Counted from the first letter of the stretch, positions 43,701 to 52,088 are shown. The stretch: 64,000 nucleotides of DNA from Clostridioides sp. (GCA_031261505.1 JAISJN010000008.1:310001-374000), one strand, 5' to 3'. Notes: generated from the letters alone by a model not told the origin. Program-made: numbers and translations.

Positions 43701-43816
43701 TCGTTTTCACCTTTTTTTATCGTTTCTTTAAGAAGATCTATACTTTTCCAATAAGAAAATACATTTTCTTCTGCTTGGCTTACACTGCCATCAAATAATT
43801 GATTGAATTTCGCCAT
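40706..43816 (-). CDS. ileS: Isoleucyl-tRNA synthetase
   Basis: Class I synthetase charging tRNA-Ile, with an editing domain that hydrolyses Val-tRNA. The 1036-residue protein has the HIGH-region variant NGNPGVHHVLSRTLKD (about residues 52-67), WDTHGLPVEIQVEKELG, editing-domain segments (TTTPWTLPSNAALTV, GTGIVHTAPAFGEDDY), KMSKSRGN and an anticodon-binding C-terminus. Its length and HIGH-region belong to the eukaryote-like IleRS type, some of which are insensitive to mupirocin; that is inference here. ATG at 43816 is chosen over 43825, because GAGAGG is adjacent to the latter. A T-box with an ATC (Ile) specifier precedes it and a terminator follows. Confidence 0.97.
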   Translation of the reverse strand: MAKFNQLFDGSVSQAEENVFSYWKSIDLLKETIKKGENDPSFVFYEGPPTANGNPGVHHVLSRTLKDSMCRYKTMSGYQVKRKAGWDTHGLPVEIQVEKELGLTNKQQIEEYGIAEFNKKCRESVFSFEKQWRKMSDRMAFEVDLDNPYITLDNNYIETVWWILDKFNKEGYIYEGHKILPYCPRCGTGLASHEVAQGYKEVKTNTVTVKFKKKGTENEYFLAWTTTPWTLPSNAALTVNPDTDYVKVQKGDEVYYLAKALADKNLGEGYEVLEVMKGKELEYQEYEQLMPFVVPDKKAFYVICGDHVTTEDGTGIVHTAPAFGEDDYNVGRKYGLPVIQPVDDKGEFTETPWKGRFVMEEGLDVEIIKWLAKENKLYSKEKVLHNYPHCWRCQTPLVYYAKPSWYIEMTKLKDKLIENNNTVEWYPGFVGEKRFGNWLENLNDWAISRTRYWGTPFPIWRCDCGHIESVGSRAELAEKAIEEVDPKTIELHRPYVDDIHFKCPDCGGTMTRVTEVIDCWFDSGSMPFAQHHYPFENKEVFDELFPADFISEGIDQTRGWFYSLLAISTFVTGKSPYKRVLVPDLVLDKDGKKMSKSRGNTVDPMALFDEYGADAVRWYLLYVSPPWTPTKFDPDGLKEVSSKLVGTLKNVYNFFTLYANTDGVDPKEFFVEYKDRPELDRWILSKYNRLVESVTKDLDEFELNKALRNMIDFLNDDLSNWYIRRSRRRFWATELTEDKKAVYNTTYELLEGLSRMFAPFSPYMSEELYRNLSGETSVHLARYPKAIHELLDDTLEEKMDLTKNLVTLGRASRESERLKVRQPLQEVLIDGRYEEIMGDLAGIIKEELNVKSVVFSNTLGEFMNYTLKPNFRELGPVLGKNINLFAKELSKLDGFDAVTKLANGEKMQVMLDGEPFEFGREVVEYHVSAKEGYNVASEGSLFVILETTVTPELKREGLAREFVSKVQQLRKSNDFEVLDNIDIEYCSDDEIDEAVRYFEDYIKTETLALNIKRVNDEGLEKQNLNDHMTGLKVEKR

Positions 43817-43930
43817 TTTTACCATCCTCTCTTAATTACTCGTAATTTTAAAGTATTATTTCATATTTCTTGCTCTTAGCACTGTCTGGGCTTAGTTGAA
43901 TCCTAAACCATATTCCAGTTTGAGTTTAAA

Positions 43931-44180
43931 TTAAAAAAACTCGTCACTTATAAAATAAATTATAAGGGACGAGTTATATTCGCGGTACCACCCTAATTCT
44001 AGACTTATAGTCTAGCACTCATATCTTTAACGGAATTACCCGGCACGGCTTAATCGAAATTATTTCTTTCAGCCTGCGACTCAGGAGTGATTTTCGACTT
44101 CTATTCCATCCATTGGCTCTCACCTAACCCAATTCTCTGTAAAACTTCCTAGAGTTTACTGTCTCCATCTATGTCTTAGT
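43931..44180 (-). promoter_or_regulatory. T-box riboswitch leader, isoleucine specific
   Basis: On the minus strand AGGGTGGTACCGCG is the antiterminator core. The terminator follows: AACTCGTCCCTTATAA pairs with TTATAAGTGACGAGTT, ending in TTTTTTT. Upstream the distal loop GGTTAGGTGAGAGCC and the specifier region GAAAATCACTCC are visible, giving ATC (Ile) at 44091-44089. The downstream gene is ileS, in agreement. Confidence 0.94.
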
Positions 44181-44249
44181 TATTTGCTTATGTTAGGTCA
44201 TTATATACCAACATTTCAGAATAGTCAATAGTTCTATGATTAAATTTAT

Positions 44250-44966
44250 CTAATTACAAGTTATAGCAGCCTCGTCATTTGGATCATCTTTTTTTGAATC
44301 TAAATTTGGCTCTTCTATATCTTCTAACTTTCCTTTGTCGTCCTTCGCTCTCAAAGAAGCTTCTATAGCCTCAATAGACATCTCTTTTTCTGAATCCTTT
44401 GATGAAACTACTTCGTGCTTGACCAATGAGCTGTACTCGCTGTCGAAGCTATGGTTGAAGTTATTGTCCATCCTCGAGTAAAGAGCTGTACCTTCAAACA
44501 CATTTCCTAGATTGTCATCGACGTCGTAGAATATATCATCTATACTCTTAGTCTCGTCTTCTAGTAGCGACTTGAATTTATTTCTAAATATCTTGAACTC
44601 TCTTACAAGTGAGTCGTACTCTTTTCTTATCTCAACTATACGATTGTTCGCCTGTTCGATTATTTGTCTAGCCTTTAAATCAGCCTCTTCTACAATTATC
44701 TTTGCTTTCTTGTTCGCAGCACTGCATGTATCCTCTGCCGTAGTCTGAGCAGTGATCAAAGTTGCCTTTAGAGTGTCTTCTATATTTTCGTACTTATTGA
44801 CTTGATCTATGTACATCTGTAGCTTTTCAGTCAAGCGAAGATTTTCTTGTATTATACTTTCGTAGTCTTCCTTCACTATATCGAGAAAAGAGTCTACTTC
44901 CTCTTCTCTGTATCCCCTCAAAGCTTTTTTGAAGTCCTTATTTTCAATTTCAATTGGTTTTAACAA
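44250..44966 (-). CDS. divIVA: DivIVA-domain cell division/polarity protein
   Basis: DivIVA binds negatively curved membrane at poles and septa and recruits division or growth proteins. The 238-residue protein has the N-terminal lipid-binding segment IEIENKDFKKALRGYREEEVDSFLDIVKEDYE, a long coiled coil (about residues 30-145), and a variable acidic tail. The start is TTG at 44966, with GGAGG seven bases ahead. It follows ylmH, yggT and sepF on the same strand, the conserved division cluster. Downstream is the ileS T-box. Confidence 0.94.
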   Translation of the reverse strand: MLKPIEIENKDFKKALRGYREEEVDSFLDIVKEDYESIIQENLRLTEKLQMYIDQVNKYENIEDTLKATLITAQTTAEDTCSAANKKAKIIVEEADLKARQIIEQANNRIVEIRKEYDSLVREFKIFRNKFKSLLEDETKSIDDIFYDVDDNLGNVFEGTALYSRMDNNFNHSFDSEYSSLVKHEVVSSKDSEKEMSIEAIEASLRAKDDKGKLEDIEEPNLDSKKDDPNDEAAITCN

Positions 44967-45002
44967 TTCAATTCCTCCCCAGTTTAAAATGAATATACTC
45001 TC

Positions 45003-45788
45003 TTACTCAGGTATTTTTGCACTTAATTTAAGACGTCCCTTCTTGGTTGGTTCGCCTATTGCCTCGATTTTTGCTCTGCCCTTACCGCGTACGGAGATTA
45101 TATCTCCTGGCATCACCGATTTCGACTTGGAGTTTACGGGCTCAAAATTGATGTGAACTCTGTCTGAGTCTATATACTTCATGCTATCCTGTCGTGAGAT
45201 ATCATATATACCGCTTATTACGCAGTCTATCCTGTCAGAACTTACTGTAGTATGCTTATCCTTGAATTCTTTAGGAGTTTGTTCAATTTGAATTCTCATT
45301 ATTTCTTTTACTCTGACATTATTCCTTGCAACCCTTGTAAGGTTCATAGACAAAAAATCACAGATGTCCGCGTCTACAACGACCTGGCAAAAATTTTCAT
45401 GGATGATTATATCCCCGATCTTTTCTCTTTTAATTCCTAACCCTAGTATTGAGCCAAGATAATCTCTATGGTGCACAGATTTAAATTTAAAATTTCCCTC
45501 TACCTGTATAAATCTGAGACTTTCTGCGAGATCGTCCTCATCGTAATAATACGGGTACATGGTGATTATACTCCTCTCGGATCCTTCATAACCACCATCA
45601 ACCCTGTATTTAATATCTGTATACGCGTTCAAAATATCTACAGCATTTTTGACCTCAAACGGATTTAAAAACTCGGTATTTTTGACCGCATATCCCTTGA
45701 GAACAGCATTTGCCCTGTCTATTACCTTAAACATTTTGTTTTTCAAATTTATATCTCTTATATGATTTGTAAGTTGTATTTTATCCAC
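45003..45788 (-). CDS. ylmH: YlmH-type S4-domain RNA-binding protein
   Basis: The 261-residue protein has an N-terminal DUF/FtsZ-associated region (RANAVLKGYAVKNTEFLNPFEV, YEGSERSIITMYPYYYDEDDL, HHRDYLGSILGLGIKREKIGDII) and a C-terminal S4 RNA-binding domain (about 180-255: RIDCVISGIYDISRQDSMKYIDSDRVHINFEPVNSKSK). B. subtilis YlmH has been reported to help in ribosome-associated quality control, like RqcP, on 50S subunits obstructed by peptidyl-tRNA; rqcH is also in this window. The start is GTG at 45788 with GAGG ahead. It sits in the sepF-yggT-ylmH-divIVA cluster. Confidence 0.93.
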   Translation of the reverse strand: MDKIQLTNHIRDINLKNKMFKVIDRANAVLKGYAVKNTEFLNPFEVKNAVDILNAYTDIKYRVDGGYEGSERSIITMYPYYYDEDDLAESLRFIQVEGNFKFKSVHHRDYLGSILGLGIKREKIGDIIIHENFCQVVVDADICDFLSMNLTRVARNNVRVKEIMRIQIEQTPKEFKDKHTTVSSDRIDCVISGIYDISRQDSMKYIDSDRVHINFEPVNSKSKSVMPGDIISVRGKGRAKIEAIGEPTKKGRLKLSAKIPE

Positions 45789-45819
45789 TTATTTTTTCCT
45801 CTTATAGTATCTTTATTAA

Positions 45820-46074
45820 TTAGATAAAAAATACTAATCTCCTCAAAAGTCCGACCAATAATAGCGCAACTATCGGAGAAAAGTCCACTGGTCCATTCAC
45901 AAATCTTCCCATTATTTTTCTTACAGGACCTTCTATCGGCTCAGTAAGTGTGTCTAGCAGTTCGTAGAACTTACTCTCTCTACCTCCTGGAAACCACGTC
46001 ATAAGCGCCTTGATGATTATGGCATACGACAAAATTTCTAGCAAGTATATCAATACTGTTTTTATCATCACCAT
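45820..46074 (-). CDS. yggT: YggT family membrane protein
   Basis: Small membrane protein (84 residues) of the Ycf19/YggT family with two hydrophobic segments around the motif LMTWFPGGRESKFYELLDTLTEPIEGPVRKIM. The family is linked to membrane organisation and division-gene clusters, without a fixed function. ATG at 46074 (MVMIKTVLIYLLEIL) follows AGGTGG; a longer in-frame start at 46137 has no ribosome site. Between sepF and ylmH, as in other Firmicutes. Confidence 0.9.
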   Translation of the reverse strand: MVMIKTVLIYLLEILSYAIIIKALMTWFPGGRESKFYELLDTLTEPIEGPVRKIMGRFVNGPVDFSPIVALLLVGLLRRLVFFI

Positions 46075-46214
46075 TTGTACCACCTTCAAATTTTTATTTA
46101 CATTCTGCTTCTCAAATAAGACGGTGCATTGTGACATGGAGCCTCGCCTTATCCTCTCTCAAATACTTATTTATTGTCTTTATTGTCGTTTTCAAATTAC
46201 TTAGTTCTCACTCG

Positions 46215-46676
46215 CTATTTATTTTGCCAAGGGAAGAGAGCCTTGCTGTCTTCTAATTCCCTTTTCATATTTGCGTCGATTTCTACGTTGTTTGGAGTCA
46301 GTATATATATTGATTTTGATACTCTTTGCATACTTCCTTCCAAGACGTAAACTATACCATGCATAAAGCAAAGTAGAGGTTTTCTGTCTTTTATGTCTGC
46401 AAGCGATTCAAGATTTACTACAACTGCCTTTCTCTGTTTTAAATTATCAGCTACAAGTACTACGTCGTCGTATTCTTTAGGCTCAACTATAGCTACCTTC
46501 ATTTGGTTTGCTGTGTGTATGTTTACTATTTTATTGCTCTTTGGTGCACTGAAATTGCTTCCGAAGCCATCGTCCTCGTACACCCCATCTTCCAATTCAT
46601 CTAGTTCTTCATCTTCAATATATTCGTCTTCATCCACAATCCAGTTTTTGAATTTATTGATTATTCCATCTGCCAT
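46215..46676 (-). CDS. sepF: Cell division protein SepF
   Basis: SepF anchors FtsZ to the membrane and shapes the septum. The 153-residue product has the N-terminal amphipathic membrane-targeting helix (MADGIINKFKNWIV), an acidic linker (EDEELDELEDGVYEDD) and the SepF core (about 55-145: KVAIVEPKEYDDVVLVADNLKQRKAVVVNLESL, FMHGIVYVLEGSMQRVSKSIYILTPNNVEI). It follows yggS by about 40 bases and precedes yggT. Confidence 0.95.
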   Translation of the reverse strand: MADGIINKFKNWIVDEDEYIEDEELDELEDGVYEDDGFGSNFSAPKSNKIVNIHTANQMKVAIVEPKEYDDVVLVADNLKQRKAVVVNLESLADIKDRKPLLCFMHGIVYVLEGSMQRVSKSIYILTPNNVEIDANMKRELEDSKALFPWQNK

Positions 46677-46718
46677 AATTATATCCTCCTTTTATTTTTC
46701 CTATACTCTTATCTTTTT

Positions 46719-47420
46719 TTATTTGTTGTAATTTCTCGCTCCGAATATTGATGTCCCAACTCTAACCATCGTCGAGCCTTCTTCTATAGCTATTTTATAA
46801 TCGTGACTCATTCCCATAGATAGCTCGTCCATATTTACGTTTGGAATGTTTTGAGCATCTATTTCATTTGATAGTTCTTTAAGCCCTCTGAACGTAGCCC
46901 TTATTTCATCTTCATCTTCTGTGTTTGGCGCCATTGTCATAAGACCTGATATTGTGATATTTTTGTATTTAATTGATACCTTCCTTACAAAATCAAGCAC
47001 TTCTTCCATGTACAACCCGTGTTTTGACTCCTCACGAGATATGTTTACCTGAACTAGACAGGGAATTATCCTACCTATCTTTTCTGCCTGCTTCTGTATT
47101 TCCTCACATAGAGATTCTCTGTCCAGTGAATGAATCATGCTTACCTTATCTATAATGTATTTCACTTTATTTGTCTGCAGACTTCCTATCAGATGCCAAT
47201 TTAACTTGTCTCCAATTTGCTCGTACTTCCTCATAAGCTCTTGGGGTTTATTCTCCCCGACGTCGCTCACTCCGTTTTCAAGTGCTTCGTTGACAGCATC
47301 GATATCGACAGTCTTTGTCACCGCTAATAGCGTAACCTCTGAACTATCTCTTCCAGCCTTACTGCAAGCTTCATCAATTGAGCTTCTGACCTTTGATAAA
47401 TTTTCTTTAATAGATTCCAC
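46719..47420 (-). CDS. yggS: YggS family pyridoxal phosphate homeostasis protein
   Basis: Single-domain PLP-binding protein that keeps free pyridoxal phosphate in balance; it has no known enzymatic reaction. The 233-residue TIM-barrel product has the PLP lysine Lys36 in LLAVTKTVD, GENKPQELMRKYEQIGDKLNWHLIGSLQTNKV, VQVNISREESKHG, and the phosphate site SMGMSHDYKIAIEEGSTMVRVGTSIFG. Adjacent to sepF (upstream on the strand), which is the conserved location in Firmicutes and Actinobacteria. Confidence 0.96.
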   Translation of the reverse strand: MESIKENLSKVRSSIDEACSKAGRDSSEVTLLAVTKTVDIDAVNEALENGVSDVGENKPQELMRKYEQIGDKLNWHLIGSLQTNKVKYIIDKVSMIHSLDRESLCEEIQKQAEKIGRIIPCLVQVNISREESKHGLYMEEVLDFVRKVSIKYKNITISGLMTMAPNTEDEDEIRATFRGLKELSNEIDAQNIPNVNMDELSMGMSHDYKIAIEEGSTMVRVGTSIFGARNYNK

Positions 47421-47428
47421 TTTACCGC

Positions 47429-48064
47429 CTACTTTATCTTAATATTTTCATTTATATAGCTTGGTTTTTTTAAAACTCTATCGTATAATGCGACTGTGTC
47501 TAATTTTTCCTTTTCATTCTTGTAGTAGTCGATGTATACACTCTCTTCATCTTTCTTAATTACATTTTTGAGTTCTTTGAATACAGCGCGATTTTTTTGT
47601 TCATCTACTACGTAAACACCTTCTTTTTTATCAAGTGCTTTTATCGAACTTTTCGGTATTTTTAAACAGTCTATCCGTCTATATATTATATCAAATTCTT
47701 GAGGACTTGTATTGCATTTTATAACATTTTGCTCATTTAATTTCAATGTTAACAAATTTTTATCAGAGTTTTTACTTATTTTGTATACCTTGCCATCTAC
47801 TGTAGTTCCATTGTGAACGACTTCTATATTGCCGCTTTCGCTAAAATCTTCTGATGTATTTTCATCTATATAAGCGTCCATGAAAATTTCTCCTGTACTT
47901 TCATCCTTGCTTACCACCGCGTTTACATGGTCTTTTAACTCGTATTCCTTTGCTTCTATCGTGAGTAGTTTTACATTCCTTCCGATTATTACGAGCGCTA
48001 GGCTAAAGAATAGATATACTATTACACCGAGTATCAATACTTTGGATTTGTTGAGTTTTCGCAA
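47429..48064 (-). CDS. HlyD-like membrane-anchored protein in the division cluster
   Basis: The 211-residue product has one N-terminal membrane helix (VLILGVIVYLFFSLALVIIG) and an extracytoplasmic region rich in beta strands (VKLLTIEAKEYELKDHVNAVVSKDESTG, ...DTVALYDRVLKKPSYINENIKIK) similar to HlyD/membrane-fusion-type proteins found upstream of yggS-sepF in clostridia. It lacks the long coiled coil of a true secretion adaptor. The TTG start at 48064 is chosen because AGGTGGTGG stands just ahead; an ATG at 48139 would add 25 non-homologous residues and has no ribosome site. It is 8 bases from yggS. Function unknown. Confidence 0.78.
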   Translation of the reverse strand: MRKLNKSKVLILGVIVYLFFSLALVIIGRNVKLLTIEAKEYELKDHVNAVVSKDESTGEIFMDAYIDENTSEDFSESGNIEVVHNGTTVDGKVYKISKNSDKNLLTLKLNEQNVIKCNTSPQEFDIIYRRIDCLKIPKSSIKALDKKEGVYVVDEQKNRAVFKELKNVIKKDEESVYIDYYKNEKEKLDTVALYDRVLKKPSYINENIKIK

Positions 48065-48222
48065 TCTGCCACCACCTAATTTAAATTGTATAGCAATTTT
48101 GTCATATGACGCTGTTTTATTTTGTATACAGCATTTCACTTAGATATATATTAATTCTAGCTGATGTGATGTTTTCCTTCCGATTGCTGCAATCTAATTT
48201 AGGTATTTCCCCCTAAATTCCG

Positions 48223-48247
48223 CAAAAAAAGGACGCTAAGGCATCCG
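48223..48247 (-). terminator. Terminator of spoIVA
   Basis: On the minus strand GGATGC (48246-48241) pairs with GCGTCC (48236-48231), with one G-T pair and a CTTA loop, followed by seven T residues. It is 135 bases after the spoIVA stop. Confidence 0.75.
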
Positions 48248-48280
48248 TCACCTATTTGCATCCTTCTTATTGTTTCTATT

Positions 48281-48336
48281 TAACTTGAGAATACGTACTC
48301 CACAATCTAGAGTTTAGAGGGCGTATTCTCATTTGA
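48281..48336 (-). repeat. Dispersed intergenic hairpin element, 3' half
   Basis: On the minus strand: TTCAAATGAGAATACGCCC, a 26-base loop, then CGTATTCTCAAGTTA. The flanks AAATGAGA and TCTCAAGTTA match the family; the stem (GAGAATACG with CGTATTCTC) is different in sequence but perfectly paired. Between spoIVA and its terminator. Confidence 0.65.
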
Positions 48337-48381
48337 ATCTATTCTAAATTCAAACCACTAAATTCAACTTGATATTTGTTC

Positions 48382-49857
48382 CTAAAGAATTATCGTTATT
48401 ATATTTGAGCTTCCTTCGTTCACTATCTTTTGAAGCGTCTTTTGCATCTTGTTTCTTATCTCGTCTGGCATAGTGTAGAGCTTGTTTTGAAGTTGTTCTT
48501 TAACTAGGTCGTTTAGAGATTTACCGAACATGTTAGATTCCCATAGTTCGCTTGGATTGCTGTCAAATACATCGAGCAAGTATCTGATCATTTCTTCGCC
48601 CTGATTTTGATTTCCGACGATTGGAGATACCTCTGTCGATATATCAGCCTTGATTATGTGTAGCGAAGGTGCATTTGCCCTTAGTTTTATGCCGTACTGC
48701 TTGCCTTGCTTGATTATTTCTGGCTCTTCTAATGTCAATTCATCGAGCGATGGAGCTACAACTCCGTAACCGCTTAGCTTGGCGTCGTCTAATGCTTTTT
48801 CTATCTTGTCGTACTCCTGTTTAACCCTAGATAGATTGCTTATCAGGCTGAGTAGTTGATAATCTCCGTCTATCTTAAATCCGCTCTTTTCTTCAAGCAC
48901 ATTGTAGAATAAATCAGGTTTTGTATCGACATCTATGTTCACAACGCCGTCACCCATCTGAACTTTTTCTCCATTTGACTCGTCTAGGAATTCTAGTACA
49001 GAGAATCCTTCTAAGATTGCATTTATATCCCTTATTTTTTCAAGTTCTTCTATATTTTCTTTTAGAGAACCGACTATCTCTCTCTTGATCCAATGGTCTT
49101 TTTCAAGACCTTCTACCCATTTTGGAAGATTTATTCTTATTTCATTTATTGGGAAGTCATTTAGTACTTCTGCCATTACGCCTTCGATATCTTCTTCGTC
49201 CATTTCTGCGACGTTTAGAGATGTAACTGGCACATCGTATTTTTCTTCTAGCTCTTTTCTGTAAAGATCTGTCTCTTCAGCATCTGGGTACAGAGTGTTT
49301 AACACCACTGCAAACGGCTTGTTAAGTCCCTTTAATTCATTTATAACCCTTTGTTCAGCCTCGGCGTAGTTTGCCTTTTCTATACCTGTTACAGAGCCGT
49401 CAGTTATCACTACTACGCCTATCGTTGAATGATCTTTTATTACCTTCTTTGTCCCCATCTCAGCTGCTCTTTCAAATGGCATAGCTTCGTGAGACCAAGG
49501 TGTGGATACAAGTCTTTGCCTTCCACCTTCTTCGTGCCCAATTGCTCCATCTACTATATATCCGACGCAGTCGACCATTCTCACGTTAAATGACATTGTG
49601 TCTTTTATCTTTATTTCTACTCCATCAGCTGGAATAAACTTAGGTTCTACTGTCATTATAGTTTTACCTGAGCCGCTTTGAGGTATTTCATCTCTAGTTC
49701 TGTCCCTCTTGAACTCGTTGTCGATATTCGGTATTACTAATTGCTCCATGAATTTTCTAATAAAGGTAGATTTTCCTGTCCTTACAGGTCCTACTACCCC
49801 TATGTAGATGTCTCCTTGGGTTCTTTTTGCTATGTCTTCGTATATATTAGTATTCAT
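48382..49857 (-). CDS. spoIVA: Stage IV sporulation protein A (spore coat basement ATPase)
   Basis: SpoIVA hydrolyses ATP and polymerises on the forespore surface as the base of the spore coat. The 491-residue protein (492 in B. subtilis) has the P-loop GPVRTGKST at about residues 23-31, a TRAFAC GTPase-like domain including DCVGYIVDGA and TLYPDAEETD, and the C-terminal region KTLQKIVNEGSSNIITIIL. ATG at 49857 follows GGAGGG; an in-frame ATG 18 bases upstream is too near it. Expression is expected in the mother cell under sigma-E, encoded at 62732, but a clean sigma-E promoter was not identified. Confidence 0.97.
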   Translation of the reverse strand: MNTNIYEDIAKRTQGDIYIGVVGPVRTGKSTFIRKFMEQLVIPNIDNEFKRDRTRDEIPQSGSGKTIMTVEPKFIPADGVEIKIKDTMSFNVRMVDCVGYIVDGAIGHEEGGRQRLVSTPWSHEAMPFERAAEMGTKKVIKDHSTIGVVVITDGSVTGIEKANYAEAEQRVINELKGLNKPFAVVLNTLYPDAEETDLYRKELEEKYDVPVTSLNVAEMDEEDIEGVMAEVLNDFPINEIRINLPKWVEGLEKDHWIKREIVGSLKENIEELEKIRDINAILEGFSVLEFLDESNGEKVQMGDGVVNIDVDTKPDLFYNVLEEKSGFKIDGDYQLLSLISNLSRVKQEYDKIEKALDDAKLSGYGVVAPSLDELTLEEPEIIKQGKQYGIKLRANAPSLHIIKADISTEVSPIVGNQNQGEEMIRYLLDVFDSNPSELWESNMFGKSLNDLVKEQLQNKLYTMPDEIRNKMQKTLQKIVNEGSSNIITIIL

Positions 49858-49955
49858 ACTATTCCCTCCATGCATTTAATCTTATTAGATTATATTGATG
49901 GTTGGACGATAATATTACTTATATTTTCGGTATTTCGTAAAAAAATACGAGTATC

Positions 49956-49979
49956 GCGAAATAATTTTTATTATTTCGC
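49956..49979 (-). terminator. Hairpin after the SDR gene, possible terminator
   Basis: GCGAAATAAT (49956-49965) and ATTATTTCGC (49970-49979) form a perfect 10-base stem with a four-base loop, about 75 bases after the SDR stop. A seven-T run lies 11 bases further on the minus strand. It also lies upstream of spoIVA. Confidence 0.55.
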
Positions 49980-50054
49980 AAGACCCGCAATGATCGTATG
50001 TTTAATTTTTATCTATTTTGGCTTATTTTTAATGGCGATTTAAGTGTTTCAGAA

Positions 50055-50822
50055 TTAAACTGTAGTCCATCCACCGTCTACACTCAACAACTGTCCTGTA
50101 GTGTAGCTAGATGCGTCAGATGCAAAGTAGATAAGCGCTCCATCTAATTCTCCTGGATTACCTATTCTACCCATTGGGCATCTAAATTTAACGAACTCTG
50201 AAAATGCATCGTTCTCTACTGCTTTTTCAGTCATTTCAGATGCAAAATAAGCAGGTCCTATTGCATTTACTGTGATATTGTACTTAGCCCATTCAGATGC
50301 TAGTGATTTTGTAAGCATTCTAACTGCACCCTTAGTTGCGCAATAAGCTGATATAGTGTTTGAACCTATGGCTACATTACTGTGTATTGAGCCAAGATTT
50401 ATTATTTTTCCGTAGTTGTTCTTGATCATTACCTTGCCGACTTCGCGAGCTACTAGGTAGACTGCGTTTAAGTTTGCGTTTATCACCCTGTTCCATTCGT
50501 CCATTGGCTGTTCTTCTGCCTTGTACGCATTTGCTACACCTGCGTTGTTTACAAGTATATCTATCTTTCCACAAGTCTTTTCTATTTCTGCTATAGTTTT
50601 TACCACTTCTTCTTCATTTGTAACATCGCATTTGATTGGTAGGCAATGTCTTCCCATAGCCTCTATCTCTTTTGCTAGAGCATCTAATTTTTCTTTTCTT
50701 CTAGCTATTATTGCTATATCCGCTCCCTGTGATGCAAGCGCCTTTGCGAATTGTACCCCTAATCCTGAAGATGCTCCAGTAACTAGAGCTACTTTCCCTG
50801 TTAAATCGAATAAATTTTTCAT
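50055..50822 (-). CDS. Short-chain dehydrogenase/reductase (gluconate 5-dehydrogenase/FabG-like)
   Basis: NAD(P)-dependent oxidoreductase of the classical SDR type. The 255-residue product has the dinucleotide-binding TGASSGLG (residues 15-22), NNAG, and the catalytic Ser-Tyr-Lys set (INLGSIHSN, SAYCATKG). It also has the C-terminal YTTGQLLSVDGGWTTV typical of the gluconate 5-dehydrogenase/3-oxoacyl reductase subgroup. The substrate cannot be fixed from sequence. AAGGAG precedes the ATG. It is a single gene inserted between spoIVA and gpsA, which are adjacent in the relatives I know. Confidence 0.88.
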   Translation of the reverse strand: MKNLFDLTGKVALVTGASSGLGVQFAKALASQGADIAIIARRKEKLDALAKEIEAMGRHCLPIKCDVTNEEEVVKTIAEIEKTCGKIDILVNNAGVANAYKAEEQPMDEWNRVINANLNAVYLVAREVGKVMIKNNYGKIINLGSIHSNVAIGSNTISAYCATKGAVRMLTKSLASEWAKYNITVNAIGPAYFASEMTEKAVENDAFSEFVKFRCPMGRIGNPGELDGALIYFASDASSYTTGQLLSVDGGWTTV

Positions 50823-50962
50823 AAATTTTTTCTCCTTATTATTTTTAAAGTCTACGGGCTCGTTAAACTAAATTAGCCTATATGACTCATATATCTAAAA
50901 CTTTACATACTATCTTTTTACCCTAATTCTATATTTATAAACATTAAATGTTCACCAACTAA

Positions 50963-51035
50963 AAAGAACGAAAGAATGGAACATCATCGTAGCGTAACGT
51001 CTTAAGCTAGATAATAATCTATTTTTTCGTTCTTT
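50963..51035 (-). terminator. Possible terminator of gpsA
   Basis: AAAGAACGAAA (50963-50973) and TTTCGTTCTTT (51025-51035) are exact complements with a loop of about 50 bases; on the minus strand the 3' arm leads into more T residues. It starts 17 bases after the gpsA stop. Confidence 0.5.
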
Positions 51036-51052
51036 CTGTTTTTTTCGTTTAA

Positions 51053-52066
51053 TTATTTAACTTTTATCAGTTCTTCAACCTCATGTTTTTTCTGTCTCAT
51101 CATCAATGCTATTCCAACTGTTTTTGGATCTTTACCCTCATCGATGATAGAGTATATGGCATTTGTGATAGGTACCTCAATTGCGAACTTTTGGGCCAGC
51201 TCATGTCCGACTTCAGTAGCTGTAACTCCTTCGACTACCATCTTGACTTCTTCAAGTGCCTCATCTATGCTTTTACCCTCTCCAACGAGGATTCCAGCTC
51301 TTCTGTTTCTGCTGTGCATACTAGTGCAGGTAACTATTAGGTCACCTATGCCTGAGAGCCCCGAGAATGTGGCTAGTTGAGCTCCCATTTCTACCCCTAG
51401 TCTGCTTATCTCGGCTATCCCTCTAGTTATTAGAGCTGCCTTTGTGTTGTCTCCATAGCCCATACCGTCGCAGATACCAGCTCCAAATGCGATTATATTC
51501 TTAAACGCCCCACCTAGTTCTACTCCGATTATATCCCTATTGGTATAGACCCTAAACTCTGGAGTCATAAACATATCTTGAACATCTTCTGCTATATTTA
51601 GATCTTCTGATGCTACAACGACAGTGGTAGGAATCTTTCTAGCTACTTCCTCAGCATGGGACGGACCAGATAGAACCACAAAACAGTTTTCTGGGAACTC
51701 TTCCTTGAAGACTTCTGACAATCTAAGCCCTGTTCCTTTTTCAATACCTTTTGCTACATTTATAATTACCTGACCCTTATTTATGTAAGGTTTTATCTGT
51801 CTGCAAACACTTCTAAACGCCTGCGACGGTACTGCAGAAATTATTTTTTCACCGCCATTGACTGCCTTTTCTATATCTGTAGTTACTTTTAAATTCTTTG
51901 GAAATTTGATTTCCGGAAGGTAGTCGGAGTTCACCCCTGTAGACGATATCTCTAGAGCCTGCTCTTCACTTCTGGTCCACATCTCTACCTCTATTCCTTT
52001 ATCCGCAAGAACTAGAGCTAATGCACTTCCCCAGCTACCTGCACCTAACACACATACCTTTTCCAT
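51053..52066 (-). CDS. gpsA: Glycerol-3-phosphate dehydrogenase [NAD(P)+]
   Basis: Reduces dihydroxyacetone phosphate to sn-glycerol 3-phosphate for phospholipid synthesis. The 337-residue product has the Rossmann motif VLGAGSWGSALA, SGPSHAEEVARKIPTTVVVAS, the catalytic lysine in GVELGGAFKNIIAFGAGICDGMGYGDNTKAALITRG, and TEVGHELAQKFAIEVPITNAIY. It follows plsY by 22 bases; together they supply and acylate glycerol 3-phosphate. The next step upstream is der, the conserved der-plsY-gpsA order. Confidence 0.97.
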   Translation of the reverse strand: MEKVCVLGAGSWGSALALVLADKGIEVEMWTRSEEQALEISSTGVNSDYLPEIKFPKNLKVTTDIEKAVNGGEKIISAVPSQAFRSVCRQIKPYINKGQVIINVAKGIEKGTGLRLSEVFKEEFPENCFVVLSGPSHAEEVARKIPTTVVVASEDLNIAEDVQDMFMTPEFRVYTNRDIIGVELGGAFKNIIAFGAGICDGMGYGDNTKAALITRGIAEISRLGVEMGAQLATFSGLSGIGDLIVTCTSMHSRNRRAGILVGEGKSIDEALEEVKMVVEGVTATEVGHELAQKFAIEVPITNAIYSIIDEGKDPKTVGIALMMRQKKHEVEELIKVK

Positions 52067-52088
52067 ACTCTCACCCCTAATTCATTGT

